This document shows positions 11,717-24,673 of a DNA stretch of 64,000 nucleotides, in pieces. Location of the stretch: assembly GCA_000310025.1 (NCBI GenBank), contig FN649737.1, positions 1,829,094 to 1,893,093 of the forward strand, read 5' to 3'. Each line of letters starts with the position of its first letter. Positions within the stretch are counted from its first letter, which is position 1. The position numbers were made by a program, and so were the translations under genes. The stretch is from Ectocarpus siliculosus. Its lineage: Eukaryota; Sar; Phaeophyceae; Ectocarpales; Ectocarpaceae. Below the pieces are notes generated by a model. That model had not been told where the DNA came from. It saw nothing but the letters and a program-made list of their open reading frames with translations, and did no database searches.

Positions 11717-12639
11717 CCGTCTACATATCATCGGTTGGAAAATTCGGACAAGCACGATCAGGTCATCTGGGCGAGGAAAGCAACACAAGCGGGAACACAG
11801 AACGAAGTTTCAACCAAGTAGCGCCAGAGCAACGAAAATAGCAAATCCCACTGTGTACCAGGAGCGTACCACTGGAAATGGTGCCTACATGGAAAATCGA
11901 GTAAAGGTAGCGTGGGCCATCACCAACCAACCAAAAAAGGACAGATCAGGAAATATAGAGACCTCTTCGACGAAATCAATATATTCAATTTCACATACTC
12001 ATGTCGGACCTTGTGTCCGCCTATTTGTCTTTGTCAGCGCCTCTCTCTAATGATTGGGTCGAATCGGGACCAATCATCTACCGCACATACGTTCACTGTC
12101 GGCGATGCGATTGCTAAAATCCACGAACCAGGATGCTTCCGTTGCCGACGGTCATACACGTGCGTAACGCAGCTACACAGTTGGGAGAGCTACTGGTTGC
12201 GTGGCACTTCTGATGAAGTACGCTCAAAACGTTGTTCCGCCTATCTACATGGTGATTGCGACTGATCATAGCACAGACACGAAAGCGGTTTTACCCGAGC
12301 GGTCACTCCTAGCCGTGCACGAGTCTCGAATGTCGAGGATGTGGATGTGGCGAGACCCGAAGCTGGGAGTGACCGATCGGAGTCGGGTCGATGACGTGGA
12401 GCGTCATCGAACGAGCAACGTCCCTTGCGTACGTGGAATGAGACAAGGCACCCTATGGCTAGCGTATAGGAAACCCAAAATGATTTTATACACTCCCTCG
12501 AGCGTCCTGCTAGTAAGTGGTGGAGTCACGTCCTTTCGAGTGCGCAATCGCCTAACGTACGGGGAAGAGGCACCAACACCTACCTGTCAACACATTGTGA
12601 GGATAGCAAGAGTCTTGGTCCGACCAGATTTCGGGGGCG

Positions 12640-13995
12640 GATCGATAGAGAAAGCCAGAGAAATCAAGACATCCAACAACCGGCAGCACCACGCGCGGGT
12701 TTGGAACGGCGGGGTTGGTGATGGTTTCGAGTTAGGGCGGGGTTGAGGAGGCGTCGCTGAAGCATGGAGGCACAGCAGGGAAGTGCGAAGGAGCGCAAGT
12801 TCGGAGGTGAGGGCGAGTTGACCTTCATTCTCTCCGCAGAAGCGTAGAAGCATCACCCGCGTCGGGGGTGAGAAGGAAGCGAGTAGGAGCCAATAGGCTT
12901 GCACCCAAGGGCCACGGCGGTGCTCATGTTCGTGCTGAACGACAGCACAGCAGTAGGCGTTTCGTCGTTTTCAATAACAGCAAGTAATAGCGATTCGAGG
13001 ACGGTTTAACACCATCGAATTTAGTAATGTTTGAACATGTGCGAATAATATATGCACAACCGACGGCAATGATTGATCTGTTTTTTGTTGCCGAGACAAT
13101 TGGTACTACCAATCTGCGCACGCTTTGATTGCACCAAGCTAGTACCATCTTCAATTCTGTATTCAAGCAGCCGACGAGCGTGAAGCTGAGGGCCGGGGCA
13201 GCCACGGCGGATACAAACCCCTGGAAGCTCGGACGTTGCAGGAGAGGCACGTTAGCGCGCCAGAGGTAGAAGTTTGACGAAAACGTCATGGTCCCGGACC
13301 TACGTGCCTTGCTGAGAAATAATATCAAAGGAAATCAATGTTTTTTGGAGATGACCAGGAGATCACAAGGTAGTGCATACGTAAATGTCCAAGTTGATGC
13401 ACCTGGCGAGCAGCGAGTGAAGACCCGGCAGAATCGCAATGAAACTGAACGGAGTTGGGCCAAGAACGCGAGAAATCAGGAGAAAAGAATACGGGAGACA
13501 CCGTCGTAGTGCCGATCGTCAGCAAACAAGCTGTACCAGCAGGTGGGACCGCAACGTCGGACGACGGAAGAGTCGAACACGACGCGGCATTGTGGTGAGA
13601 CACCAGTCACTTGCCCCGGGGCGACGGGACAATATCGGTCATTGTGTAGGGAGGACGATGGTCTACGAGAGGCGGGATGATGAGACGAAGGCGGGAAAAA
13701 GAAGGCACAGGAAGGGTTGAATAGAGAAAGCCAGCCAGACCAAGCTACACAAGCAACCGGCAGCACTGCGCGAGGCTTTGGAGCGGCCAAGTTAGTGATG
13801 AGGACCGAGGCGCGGGGTGGAGAAGGCTTTTCACTGAGGCATCCGCCGTAGAGGTGGAATGGAGGAATGGTTCGAGGGTGAGGGCGAGATGGTGTCCTTT
13901 CTGCCCAGATTCAAGAAGGTGTGTTGGAACCGGGAAGGAGAGGAGTAGGGGCCTGTAGGCCCGCACCCTAAGGTTACGACAGTGCCCATATCGAC
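12640..13995. repeat. Diverged direct repeat, two copies of about 290 bp
   Basis: Units at about 12640-12940 and 13715-13995 share ordered words: GAGAAAGCCAG, CAACCGGCAGCAC, GGTGAGGGCGAG, then a GTAGG...CCAATAGGC / GTAGGGGCCTGTAGGC block and a GACAGTGC-like end. Divergence is high, so the duplication is old. Neither copy encodes anything I recognise. Confidence 0.5.
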
Positions 13996-15237
13996 ACGTG
14001 TTTGCCGAGCAGAGGCGGCACGGGGCGTTGCAGAGCTAAATGAGACTATGCAAAGGACCAAGTGGACACTGAAATGATGTATGAAGCTGTTTACCGACAT
14101 CGGCATGAAAAAAGAAGGGGCCGCAAAAATCGGCCCCAACGAACGGGGGCCGCAAGAATCGTCCCCAACGTGCATTTGTATGATCGAAGGACGGGACTGC
14201 TGCAAAAGATGACAATGTACTCCTCAGTCCATTCTTCAAGTGTCTCCCCAAACTCAACAAGTAGAGCTTTCTTCCTTGCCGTCTGGAGAACTTTAAGACC
14301 CGGTTTAGAACGATAATAATGCAATAGTGATTGCATAGCTTTTCCTTGTCGGATTCGTCGAGGTATATTCCGTCGCGAACATCGAACGCCGACCGCATTT
14401 ATGTAGACTACACCTGTTTTCATGGATGATGCTGCAAACGCGCTAGTGTTCGTTTGTTCAAGCGACATGAAGTCTCAGCGTGTTAACTTGAACCTAAAAC
14501 GAACTGTCGTGCTGCACCATACTAGGATTCCCAAACGGTTAACCTACCGTGCGCGGGAAAGTTCCTCTCGCCACGAAGGTGATAAGATGTCCGGGATTGG
14601 AGAACTTGACACCGCGTGTGAAGAGCTTGACGCCATGGCCACGATGCGAAGGGTACAATTGCCTGCTTTTGGCCGAGGGGGGAGCAGAAATAACGAGTTA
14701 TGATGACATGTCGAAACTGGCTCCGAAGCATGGGGCACTACAGACGTGCCCTATTTAGTGCGTCCTTAACGAAGCTACAATCATTGTCGGACAATAGCGG
14801 ACAAGTCCTGGAAGAACAGCCCACGGGGTTGTTGCGGTCGGATCCTCGATACGGAAAGACTTGCTCGCGTGAAGACTTGACTTGATCGGCGTCGAAAGAT
14901 AAGATTGTTGATCCGATTCAGGCTATCATCACGACCTACATGTATAGACCATTTATGAGTGTAGAAAGGCGGGAAAACTCGGGGGACATCAGAATGTTCG
15001 CCCGTTGGAATCGCTCCTCGATTCAGCATTGTTTTCCACGGTGTCTGCGCTACACCGTCCTATACATTGTTGTTGTCCTGGGGTACGCTACTATCGAATC
15101 CGAGCACCTTGTCTAACGGTGGCCTAGGGAAATGGTCATGCCCTGTCTGTTGGAATTGGTGGCCATCACGCCTATGCGGTTCCTAGAGGTGCACGCATGT
15201 CCGTACGCATCATACATACCGTAGTCGGGGGATTTGT

Positions 15238-18200
15238 TTGTTCTCATGTCTAAACACGACCCGGTCTTCGAGGAAGGCAGTACAGGGTAAGATCGATTTC
15301 ACCGCCGTATGACATGTGATGTGAGACCAATGCGAGCCAGTGAAGGGAGACGAGGGGGAGGGGGAAGGGAGAGAGAGAGAACCACTTCGCCTTTCGTGAA
15401 AGACAAAATGGACCCGGTACATACGCGTACCACATTGAACATACGTTTGAAAACCGAGGAAGATTGCATTCCATATGGCTAAAAGGGTGCCACACACAAA
15501 ACGCCCGATCAGTACCTAACACATATCATCTGCACCTTCCCAACATAACATATATGAGACACACAAGACAACTACCAAACTGTCTTGTTGAGCCTGTTAC
15601 CCGCAGGGGAGATGTCCCTATATGCTGTCTGGGAAATCGTAGACATACAGGTACTTTTCTGACGCTATGAATCCATTGCTAATCTGTCTCAGACTCTTTT
15701 CTATGATGGGAGATGGTTTCGTGGTGTCATATTAAGAAAAATAAAAAAATGGACAGGCAGCGGCGAAACCTGCTGGAGAGGTTGCTGCTCCCGAACCGGC
15801 ACATAATATGTGCCGGTTCGCTCCCGACCGCACCGAGGCTATTGTAGTCAAAGGATATTTCTTGCGTCCCTTTCTGAATCTCGGGAACAGTAGGTGTGTT
15901 TCTGAAATTGACTCGGCTCCATGTCCTTACCTTACGGACCGGCATGCTTTCTACAAGAGTGCGCTTGGAATCTCGCAACCATCCCATGGGTAATACGTAG
16001 ATTTCGGAAACGGCGGATAAGATACAGTCTGTCTGCCTGCAAGCCTACCTAGGTAGGAGGACCATGTTGTTGTCGACGACCGTGCAGAACTGCAGTCGCA
16101 CCAATACTCTGTGTCACCGGTGTACACCAATACTGTCAAGTAAAACAACACACACACAGATAGAGCGCGTCTGAAGGTGAATGGTGACTTCGTTGTTTAT
16201 GGCCGTGTGCCAACAAGCCAAAACAATGTGGAAAACATGATTATAGTCTATGTGCTATTCGGATACGGTCCTCCTTGTATATGTGCGTTCCTGCATAGTC
16301 TACGTAGTCTATGCCCACCCGTGGTGGTTTTGTTTTCTACCCGTAGGAGTGTCGCTAGTATTACCATACCGACAAGTTGTGGGAGCCTCTAAGCTCAGGG
16401 CTATGTAGTTCTTAGCACTTCGCCACAGAACCTAGAAGCTGCAGAGGTTGCTAGATTGTGTGATGTTTCGCATATACACCAATTACCCTCAGGACGCTTG
16501 CCTGTAGTGCGTGGTACTGTAGATCGTGTGCAAATGAAACATGTGTCTGCTACGTGTACAAGCTATCCATTTTTATTCGTCGGCACACTTCGCTTACCTC
16601 TGGAACGACCTCATGAGAACGGACGGAGGCTTGCGTGGGGAAAGGAAGGAGTGCGAGTGCGCGAAGTGCGAGTGCGCGAGTGCTACATTGAGATTTGGTC
16701 GGGGAGTTACAGTTTCACAAACGCGGCGAGATATGTTTTCATTTTGTGTATAACGGAACGATCAGAACTGTCGTTCGTCGGCCAATCCACGTGCATCGAT
16801 CTCGTTGAAAGACCCTTCAAAGAGCCCGACAGGTTTTCATTTGCGATGAGTCTCGTTCTTGCCCTACGATACAGAGTATCGCGTTTTGTTTCGAGCTTTC
16901 TGGGTTCTAATGGTTTCCTCTCAAAATATGCATACCTAGTCGTACTGTGTACCCTTTCGGGGTATTTGTAGGCCGTGGCCACGGAAAGCCTTCCGTGTCA
17001 GCTGGGAGCAGTCGAATGTTACAAGAACATGGGGAAAATCAACAACAACAACGACAACGACAACAACAGCAACGAATGCTTCAGATTTTCTTGTGCACTG
17101 CCGGTGCCGTTCTTTGTGAGCTCTGTCGCCTCCCGAAGAAAATATAAGTGGCCCCGCAACGAGGGAAGGTACCAGAAAATGGACCGTCATTAAGATGGAA
17201 CGTAGCAAAAGCAGTACAAGTTACCGGTGGAGATGTAGATGGTGAGAAAATTGGTGTTTTCAGGATGTGCGTGCGTAGTGCGGCTTGATCACGAGACACG
17301 TAAAGAAAAACGGTAGGCATGGGAAGCAGATTATTTGTTTGACTACATACCACGTGTTTATTAGGTTGTTAGCAGGCCGTAGCTCCTTTGTCATTTTCGC
17401 CGCACACCCATCTTGGTACACCCGACAGCAAATGCTCTGTTCGCCGTGGGGTACCCCATAGATAAAATAAGAAACGAGCCTCGGCGAAAAAGTGAGGTTC
17501 TTAAGTGATAGCGCAATCTGTGTTCTACACTAGGGACAGGGGGCTCTGCACGCCATCAACAGCCACTATGTGCGAAGTGTGCCTAGCCAGTCGCTAGCGT
17601 CGCCTGCTGCGAGGAGTTGGACGAAATACCCTCCCACCGCGGGATGACCCCCCGCCGCCCTCGTCACTCCCGAAAGGAGCCCTGTTTCGACGGCAACGAG
17701 GAGGTGGGGCCATCAGGTGGGACGCACACGGGTGAACATGATCTCGCAGCTGTCATCGCTGTCGTTGCCGCCGCCGCCGCCACCACCACCACCGTCCCCA
17801 ACGGCAGCACCAGCACTTGGCACCCCACCGACGGCGCCGCCCGCTCTCGGCGGAGAGTCCAAGTCGCAGCCCTCGCCGTTGATAATTCGCTCGATAGCTT
17901 CCAGGGAAGCACGGGTCGACCTGCTCCTCACGCCATGTCTGTTTCTCGCCGTGTCCACCTCTCCCCGGGGCGCGGAAGATTTGGGCTGCTCGCTCCCTCC
18001 ATGCGGAGGGTTGCAGCCCTTGAGGCCCGGCTGCAACGTCGTGCTGTTCGTCTTTGCGGGGACATCGTCTCCACCGCCTTCGCGCCTGCCGGCTATGCCT
18101 GCGCGCACCTGCTTCTTCAACGGAGACATAAACACGCCGTCATCGTCGTCGCTGTCGGTGTGGTGAGCACCTCCGCTGCTGCCGTCAGAGTCGCCGCGGT

Positions 18201-18321
18201 CTTCTTCGCTTCCGGAGATCTCGCAGGCGTCGTCCTGGCTGCCCCCCCTTCCTCCTGCCGTATTCCCTGTCTGCGATGACCCCGCCGACAGGGCGATGCC
18301 GCCGCCGAAGCTGACGAGCCG
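15238..18321. repeat. Segmental duplication, copy B (3' end and flank of the ZRANB3-like gene)
   Basis: This is the partner of 466-4836 in the same orientation. It contains the intact last exon of the translocase gene on the minus strand and about 2.5 kb downstream of its stop. At 16681-16690 it shows the pre-insertion site of the LINE found in copy A. It carries a 333-bp insertion of its own at 15413-15745. Confidence 0.85.
15413..15745 (+). mobile_element. A-tailed retroposon-like insertion with 8-bp target duplication
   Basis: Copy A reads GACAAAACGGACAGGCAG without interruption. Copy B has 333 extra bases flanked by AAAATGGA (15405-15412 and 15746-15753). The insert ends in an A-rich run (AAGAAAAATAAA). 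A box-A-like TGGCTAAAAGG is at about 15477-15487, but no box B is seen. A short inverted fragment of the same repeat sits at 341-445. Insertion, tail and duplication fit a SINE- or LINE-like retroposon. Confidence 0.65.
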
Positions 18322-20337
18322 ACGCTGCCCTTGCGCCTCCTCGAGGGACCTGTGTGTAAAGACAAGAGAGCATTATTCCATCGTTTAGGCTCAGCAAAAA
18401 CCAAAGCGGTTTTCCGAGACCGTGCAGTTCTCGGGCCAGGCGTGCTACAGAAACAGGCCCGCAGTCGAGAAAGTTCCGTCAAGAAAATGGGACTCAAATT
18501 TTTACGAAAAACAAAAAGGGAAAACGACACAACAGGGTATGCCCTGGTCGAAAAGCGACACACCTGGGTACACAGTCATTTACAGCAGTAAATGCACTCA
18601 TATCATTGGTCAGCGCCCAATTTCACCCCGGTGCGTCCGAAAAGGCGCAGGGTATACCCTGCCGTGACTACTTTTCTCAACAACTGTACCTTGTTTTCGG
18701 AAATGTACCCTGACCTGACGGGAAATGAGACCCTTTCATCCACCATTTCCCCCGCAGGAATCTTCCCAACCCCTTTTCCCCTCCAACCATGGGATACCAA
18801 ACGGCGAATCTTCCCGCCCAATAACAGCCATGGCAACGGGGCAGGAATCAGTTTCCGCCCCTGCGAAACAACACCAACCATCAACTCTTCCGCTCTAAAT
18901 CGACAATGGCCGGGCAATACCCCAGCACAATTGTTCCGTTTGGAAACATGCACACACGTGTACAATATACTTGCTGCAGTCTATATGCGAGATGCACGGG
19001 TCATGCTATGAAAGCGAGACCGATCCAGCATGGTTGACATGCATATGCATGTGCCAATGATCCTTCTTCCCCTCGCTGCCTCGGCAAGGCTTTTGCTTAG
19101 GCATGGCCCATAGCGAGGGGGGGGGGTCTTTCTAGCGAGCATGACTAGACTCACCCTCAAGGGGCCGATACCTCCTTGCTGCGGCGCACCCGCCACGAGG
19201 CGTGCGTGGTGGTAGAGTTGGGTCGGCACTGGTGCGTCAGGCACAAAAGTGCAGATGCGCGGGCCTCATGGCCGTCGGTGTAGACAGCAATGTCCATCTC
19301 AGTTTTGTGCGCGGAGGCAGACGCCATCAGAAAGGTGGACGGGCACTATGTACACGGCCCTAGGTTTGGCGAAGGGAGCTGTACTGTCTCAGTAACCTGG
19401 CTTCGCCATCAAAGGGGAGGAGGGAACAGGTGGTGACGAGCTGAGTGGGCTGGTTGACCCTTCGGCGCGAGAATTTTCAGACCAAGAACCCTAAGTGCAA
19501 CGAAGGAGAAAGCGAGGAACCGACTGGGAAGGACAGCAACGAGAGCGTGTACGGACGGAGCGGGTTGAGTTTAGTCGTGTTAGGACTGGCCGCAGCGACA
19601 CCGGAGCAGCGGCGCCGGAGCAGCGGCACCGGAGCACACGGACGACATCGAACCGTAACGCACGACGAACATTTGTGTTGTCAAACATTTTCCGTTTTTT
19701 TCCTGGACATCGGTGTTGGGTGTGTGTGATGACGTCACTGGTTTTGTAGAGAGACGCGGCAGAGATGGCGCGGATACCCCGGGTGCCTTTATTGTGTACC
19801 TGCATCGTGGAAGACCTCTTCAATGTGGAACGATTCCTGGTCAGTGTCGATTTTTTACACTGCTGTGTCCAACACAGATGATTGGGGGTAGATTCGGTGA
19901 TTGTCAATTGCAATTCTGGCTTTGGTTGGTTGTTCTTGTTCGCTGTATGTCCACGGACGCATTCTGACAGCACTTCAGACAGCAGTTGCGCGCCCCGAAC
20001 TTGAACCATGCCTACCATGGTGTAATTATTGTACAGGCAGCACTCCAGACAGCTGTACGCTGTAGTCGACAAACATTCATTTTGGTAAAGTGTGGGACAG
20101 GGGGGATTGGATGCTGCTGTAGTCGAATGTAGTGTGTGGACGGGTAGTTCAGTTTTGGGCACGCAAACGTACTGCAGGGATGTAGGTGTACCTCTTCGGG
20201 CTTGTGTACCCTTTTCTTGCTAGTTTGCGTGTTCTTTAGATCGTCTGAAGGCTCTAGCATTTTTGTGACCACGGACCGCGCCTTTGCTAGATTTTGGGAC
20301 TAGCAACTGACACGAGTTTAATGTGAAGACTACTACT

Positions 20338-20370
<33 letters not shown>

Positions 20371-23300
20371 TGTGGCGTTGTGCTGGCGGCGAGCTCACGC
20401 CCGCAGAGAGGGTGGAGGGGAGAGGCAGGACCAGTACACACAGACACGCCCTTGACATCAATCACGCACACACGAGTCTTATCCTTACTCTAGCAGCAGG
20501 ATACTGCTGTGTCGTCCAACTCAATCACCCTCCCTGTCGGTAGAGAGAAGAAAGAGTGCTCGCGTTGTATTTCATCGGCTGTTCCCGCTGAAGCCTGACG
20601 TCTTCTTACTACATTGATTGATTGTTTGGCTTGGTTGGCTGGTAAGCGTGACCGCTGCTGCTACAGCAGTAGTAGTTCAAGCAAGAAACACATCGCAATT
20701 GAGACACAACAGACAATTGGTGCTCGGTCTCGCTTTCATAGCGTGACCCGTGCATCTCGCATATAGACTGCAGCAAGCAGTAGTCCGCGGGGTATTGTAC
20801 GCGACGCGTGTGTGTGTGCATGTTTCCAAACGGAACAATTGTGCTGGGGTATTGCCCGGCCATTGTTGATTTAGAGCGGAAGAGTTGATGGTTGGTGTTG
20901 TTTCGCAGGGGCGGAAACTGATTCCTGCCCCGTTGCCATGGTTGTTATTGGGCGGGAAGATTCGCCGTTTGGTATCCCATGGTTGGAGGGGAAAAGGGGT
21001 TGGGAAGATTCCTGCGGGGGAAATGGTTGATGAAAGGGTCTCATTTCCCGTCAGGTCAGGGTACATTTCCGAAAACAAGGTACAGTTGTTGAGAAAAGTA
21101 GTCACGGCAGGGTATACCCTGCGCCTTTTCGGACGCACCGGGGTGAAATTGGGCGCTGACCAATGATATGAGTGCATTTACTGCTGTAAATGACTGTGTA
21201 CCCAGGCGTGTCGCTTTTCGACCAGGGTATACCCTGTTGTGTCGTTTTCCCAAAACAATATGGGGGGTTAAGAAACACAGCTCAGCAGGAAATCCTAATC
21301 TAAGCTCTGCCAAGTACACTTTAAACCTTTTGCTCGACGATGACGATGAAAGAAGAAGTTCAGCCCCGACCCGGCATTGCCGACTCTTTATTGCGGGCCC
21401 GTTCTGTAATACACCCTCAAGGCACCATCACCCCCAAGCAATCAATTTCATGACACACACACACACACACAAGACCCCTCGCGGGGTCCCAGTTAATGGC
21501 ATTTAGAAGGGTTCTTTGTTTTCACCCGCACTGAGACTGACGCATTTTCATTGGTCAGCCGGTTAGCGCGGTCGATGCTAATAACAAAAAAACACGCACA
21601 CGATGACCTTGCGCGTCCCGCTTGCTGCACTGACATGCCGCCACCTACAAGCTTGGAGATCGAGGGTCGACCGTGTCGAGGTAGAGACCAGTTACAGCAT
21701 ACACATGTCATTTGGTCCGCGTAAGAACTTCCGGGCGAAAAACGCCGCGGGCACAACCTAAGCGCTCACAAGAGGCCGCGCTACATCCGTACCTTGCCGG
21801 CGTACAGAATACATGCTACGTCATCATCGTGGCATGCACAGTAAAGAATAATCCTGGCAGAAAAAAAAAAGGCACCCACCGGCGCCTGTTCTCCTTCTCC
21901 ATCCTCCTGGTTGCGGCCCGCTCCGTGGTCTGAACCCGCGTAACCTCCGAGTGGCACAGTACGCACAGCGTCCGGAGGTTGTCGACCCCGCATTCTCCCC
22001 CGCCCTGGCATCACAAATAGGAGGGGAGGGGGGGGGGGTGAGAACAAAAATAATGGGGAGGGGGGAGGGGGCGGAGCAACAGCACAATGAGGACACGGCT
22101 TCGGTTCTCTGGTCGAAACATCGACACACCGCGAAAGCGTGATGCAGATCGCGTCCTGTCGCCAGGAGCAACGGAGAAAGCTTCATAGTCCATGTACGTC
22201 GGCACGCACCAAAACAAGGAGCAGCGCGTCCAAAACTACACGGGAGAAGCTGACTACTAATACCGAGAGCATATGAGCAAAACAAGCGCGGTACGGAGGG
22301 CAGCATCGAGAACAAACGGGATGGCAGCACTCGTAGCGGCGATGGTGGTGCTTCGCGCCTAAGCAGGATGCGTGTACGCCGCACCATGCCATCTCTGGGT
22401 AGCTGGGGCCAGCGTTTTGTGGGTCCCAGGACACGTTATTCGAGAACATTTGTGGAGCACGGTCTAGTTACCTCGACACAGCACCCGGCGCCAAATAAGA
22501 AAGGAACTGCAACTCTCGTTCGTGCGCTACATACCAACCAAAGCAAGAGAAAGGCAAATCGTCTGACAGGCTCACGAGTCTCGGCGCTATGAAGTTCATG
22601 AAGCGTTTAGACATAACCGTGGCCTGCCCTATTACTTCTTTGCATCCACTGAACCCGATGAGAAAACACCACCAGCAGCAACGAAAATTAAAAAAACACC
22701 ACACAACCACAACTCACTCACGCACCTGATATACCGCGGTGACGTGGTCAGCGTTCCAGGCGTAACCTCCTTTCGGTTCCCGCACGAGCCTCTCCCTCAG
22801 CGAGAGGTGTCGCTGGTCTCCGAACCGAGGGTCCGCTCCCATCAAAATATCCCGCCGTTTCTGAGAGGGAAGCGGCGACCACGACGACGGCAAACGCCGA
22901 AGGGGGAAGAAATGCCCCACAAAGGTGAGGGTCGAGTCAGGTCTGGTCTGGTCAGCGGCACCAAGCCGTCCGAGGACGGATGAGCGCGAAACTGCCACCG
23001 AGCACCACGTTCCGTGAACCAAAAGCAAGCACTGCTGTTTCCGTGGAAAAAGGGCAAGTACTACCACGTTCCGCGAAAAAGAGCAAGCGCCACGTTTCGC
23101 GACAAAGAACAAGCACATCTTCCAAAACAATACCAGCAAGCAACCATGTTCCGTAAAAACGAGCAAGCACCATGTCCCGTCCAACAGAGCAAAGCACTTG
23201 ATACGGTATACGTAATCGGTGCGTGTCGTGATATTGGAGCCGCGCTACACTGACCGATAGGCCGTGGGAACAGCGGAGTAAAACGACAAGCTCAAGGTCA

Positions 23301-24631
23301 CCGCGCTGCCACGACCAGCTGACCGCTGGGACAAAAAACTACGTTCCTCGACTCAACAGTGGGACGACAAGCAGGGTGAGCCTCCGCGAAACCTCAAGGG
23401 GAAAAACGGACAAAAAAACGTTGATGAACACCAAGCCACCTCCCAGGACGATGGACGCCCATTTCCTGCCTTCAACTTTCCAAGAATTCGCTCAGTTCTT
23501 GGCGCTACCCCCAAGCAGCACCCACAACCTACGACAGCAGGCCCCATGTAAGTCAACGCAGCATAGCCATGCATCAAGGCTCACGCGGTACAGGTAGGGG
23601 AGCTCACCTGCCGGTGTTGCACGGCCTTGAGCCTGGACACGAGGGCGAAGCAGTCTCGCCCGCACCCCTCCCCCGAGCACACGCCGTGGTCTCTCTCGAA
23701 CACCAGCCTTCGGAGGGAGGTGTTGCTTGTTCGAGTCCCGTGCGCCTGGGCGATGAGTGCCGCATCGACGCGATGTCGGGTGTGCGTGACCGTGTTGTTG
23801 GTGGGGGATGCTGCTGTGCACACGGCGACGCTATTTCGCCATCGACATCACCCCCGCTTACGAACAAAAACTTATCCCTTGTCGTCGACATCATCGGTGC
23901 CCTCGCACAGACTCCCGCAAGGATTATTCATAGTCAGGTGAGCCGCGCAGCTCATGCCGCAGAACAACACAGTCTGAGCTCGTTGGCAAGGTACCTTTCG
24001 CGCCTACCTGCCCGCCTTTTAGGCCTATCGGAGTAACTGCTACGGTAGGATAAAAAGAACCCTAATCCTCTCAGACGGGCTGCAGCAGTACACACTGCCC
24101 TCCGTCATTTGTTAGCGCAGCACAGCAACGGCTGCCCTTCAACACTGCTCGTCTCTCGCAGCAGGCGGCGAGCAAGCAGCAGAGGCGTTCCCTAAAAAAC
24201 CCACACACCGCCTCGCGCTTCGCGAGACAGGCGAAGAGCGCAACACAAAGTGGTCCGCAGCCCGAGAAATAATTCCCGAATTCCAGCGTAGTAAGGGCCC
24301 GCATGGTGCCGAGTGAGAATGCCAGCGTTTTTTTTTCTCTGAGCACCCCGAGCATGCGATGTATGGCAATTTGCATATTCCATCTAGTGTCGCGCGATGC
24401 ACCGACCATATACGCGGCAGGCGGCATAACTTCTGCGCTCGTATACAAGGGATCATTTACTGCTGTCGTGAGGTTGCGAAACGTCCCGGCATGTGGGTTC
24501 ACTGGTGGTACGGGAAGTATGAGGGGTTCGCGAGGAAGAATGACCTCCGAGTGGGAGCTACGGATCATATCAACCGAGGAAAATAATGTTGTAGCTGCTG
24601 CAGCTGCTGTCGCTGCTTCTGCTGTTTGCTG

Positions 24632-24673
<42 letters not shown>

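Larger units (their letters stand above)
9430..15237. other. Intergenic, repeat-rich, no gene recognised
   Basis: I find no exon with recognisable protein similarity. It contains a degenerate telomere-like AACCCTAACCCCAACCCCC word near 9735, a fold-back repeat at 11058-11418, a tRNA-like relic near 11650-11716, and a diverged direct repeat pair (about 12640-12940 and 13715-13995). ORFs here have no consistent composition and are probably chance. Confidence 0.5.

Noticed and set aside
19024-20723. Transposase within the inverted-repeat element
   Set aside because: No frame has a DDE-type or zinc-finger signature; the frames at 19445-19729 and 20162-19491 are unremarkable.
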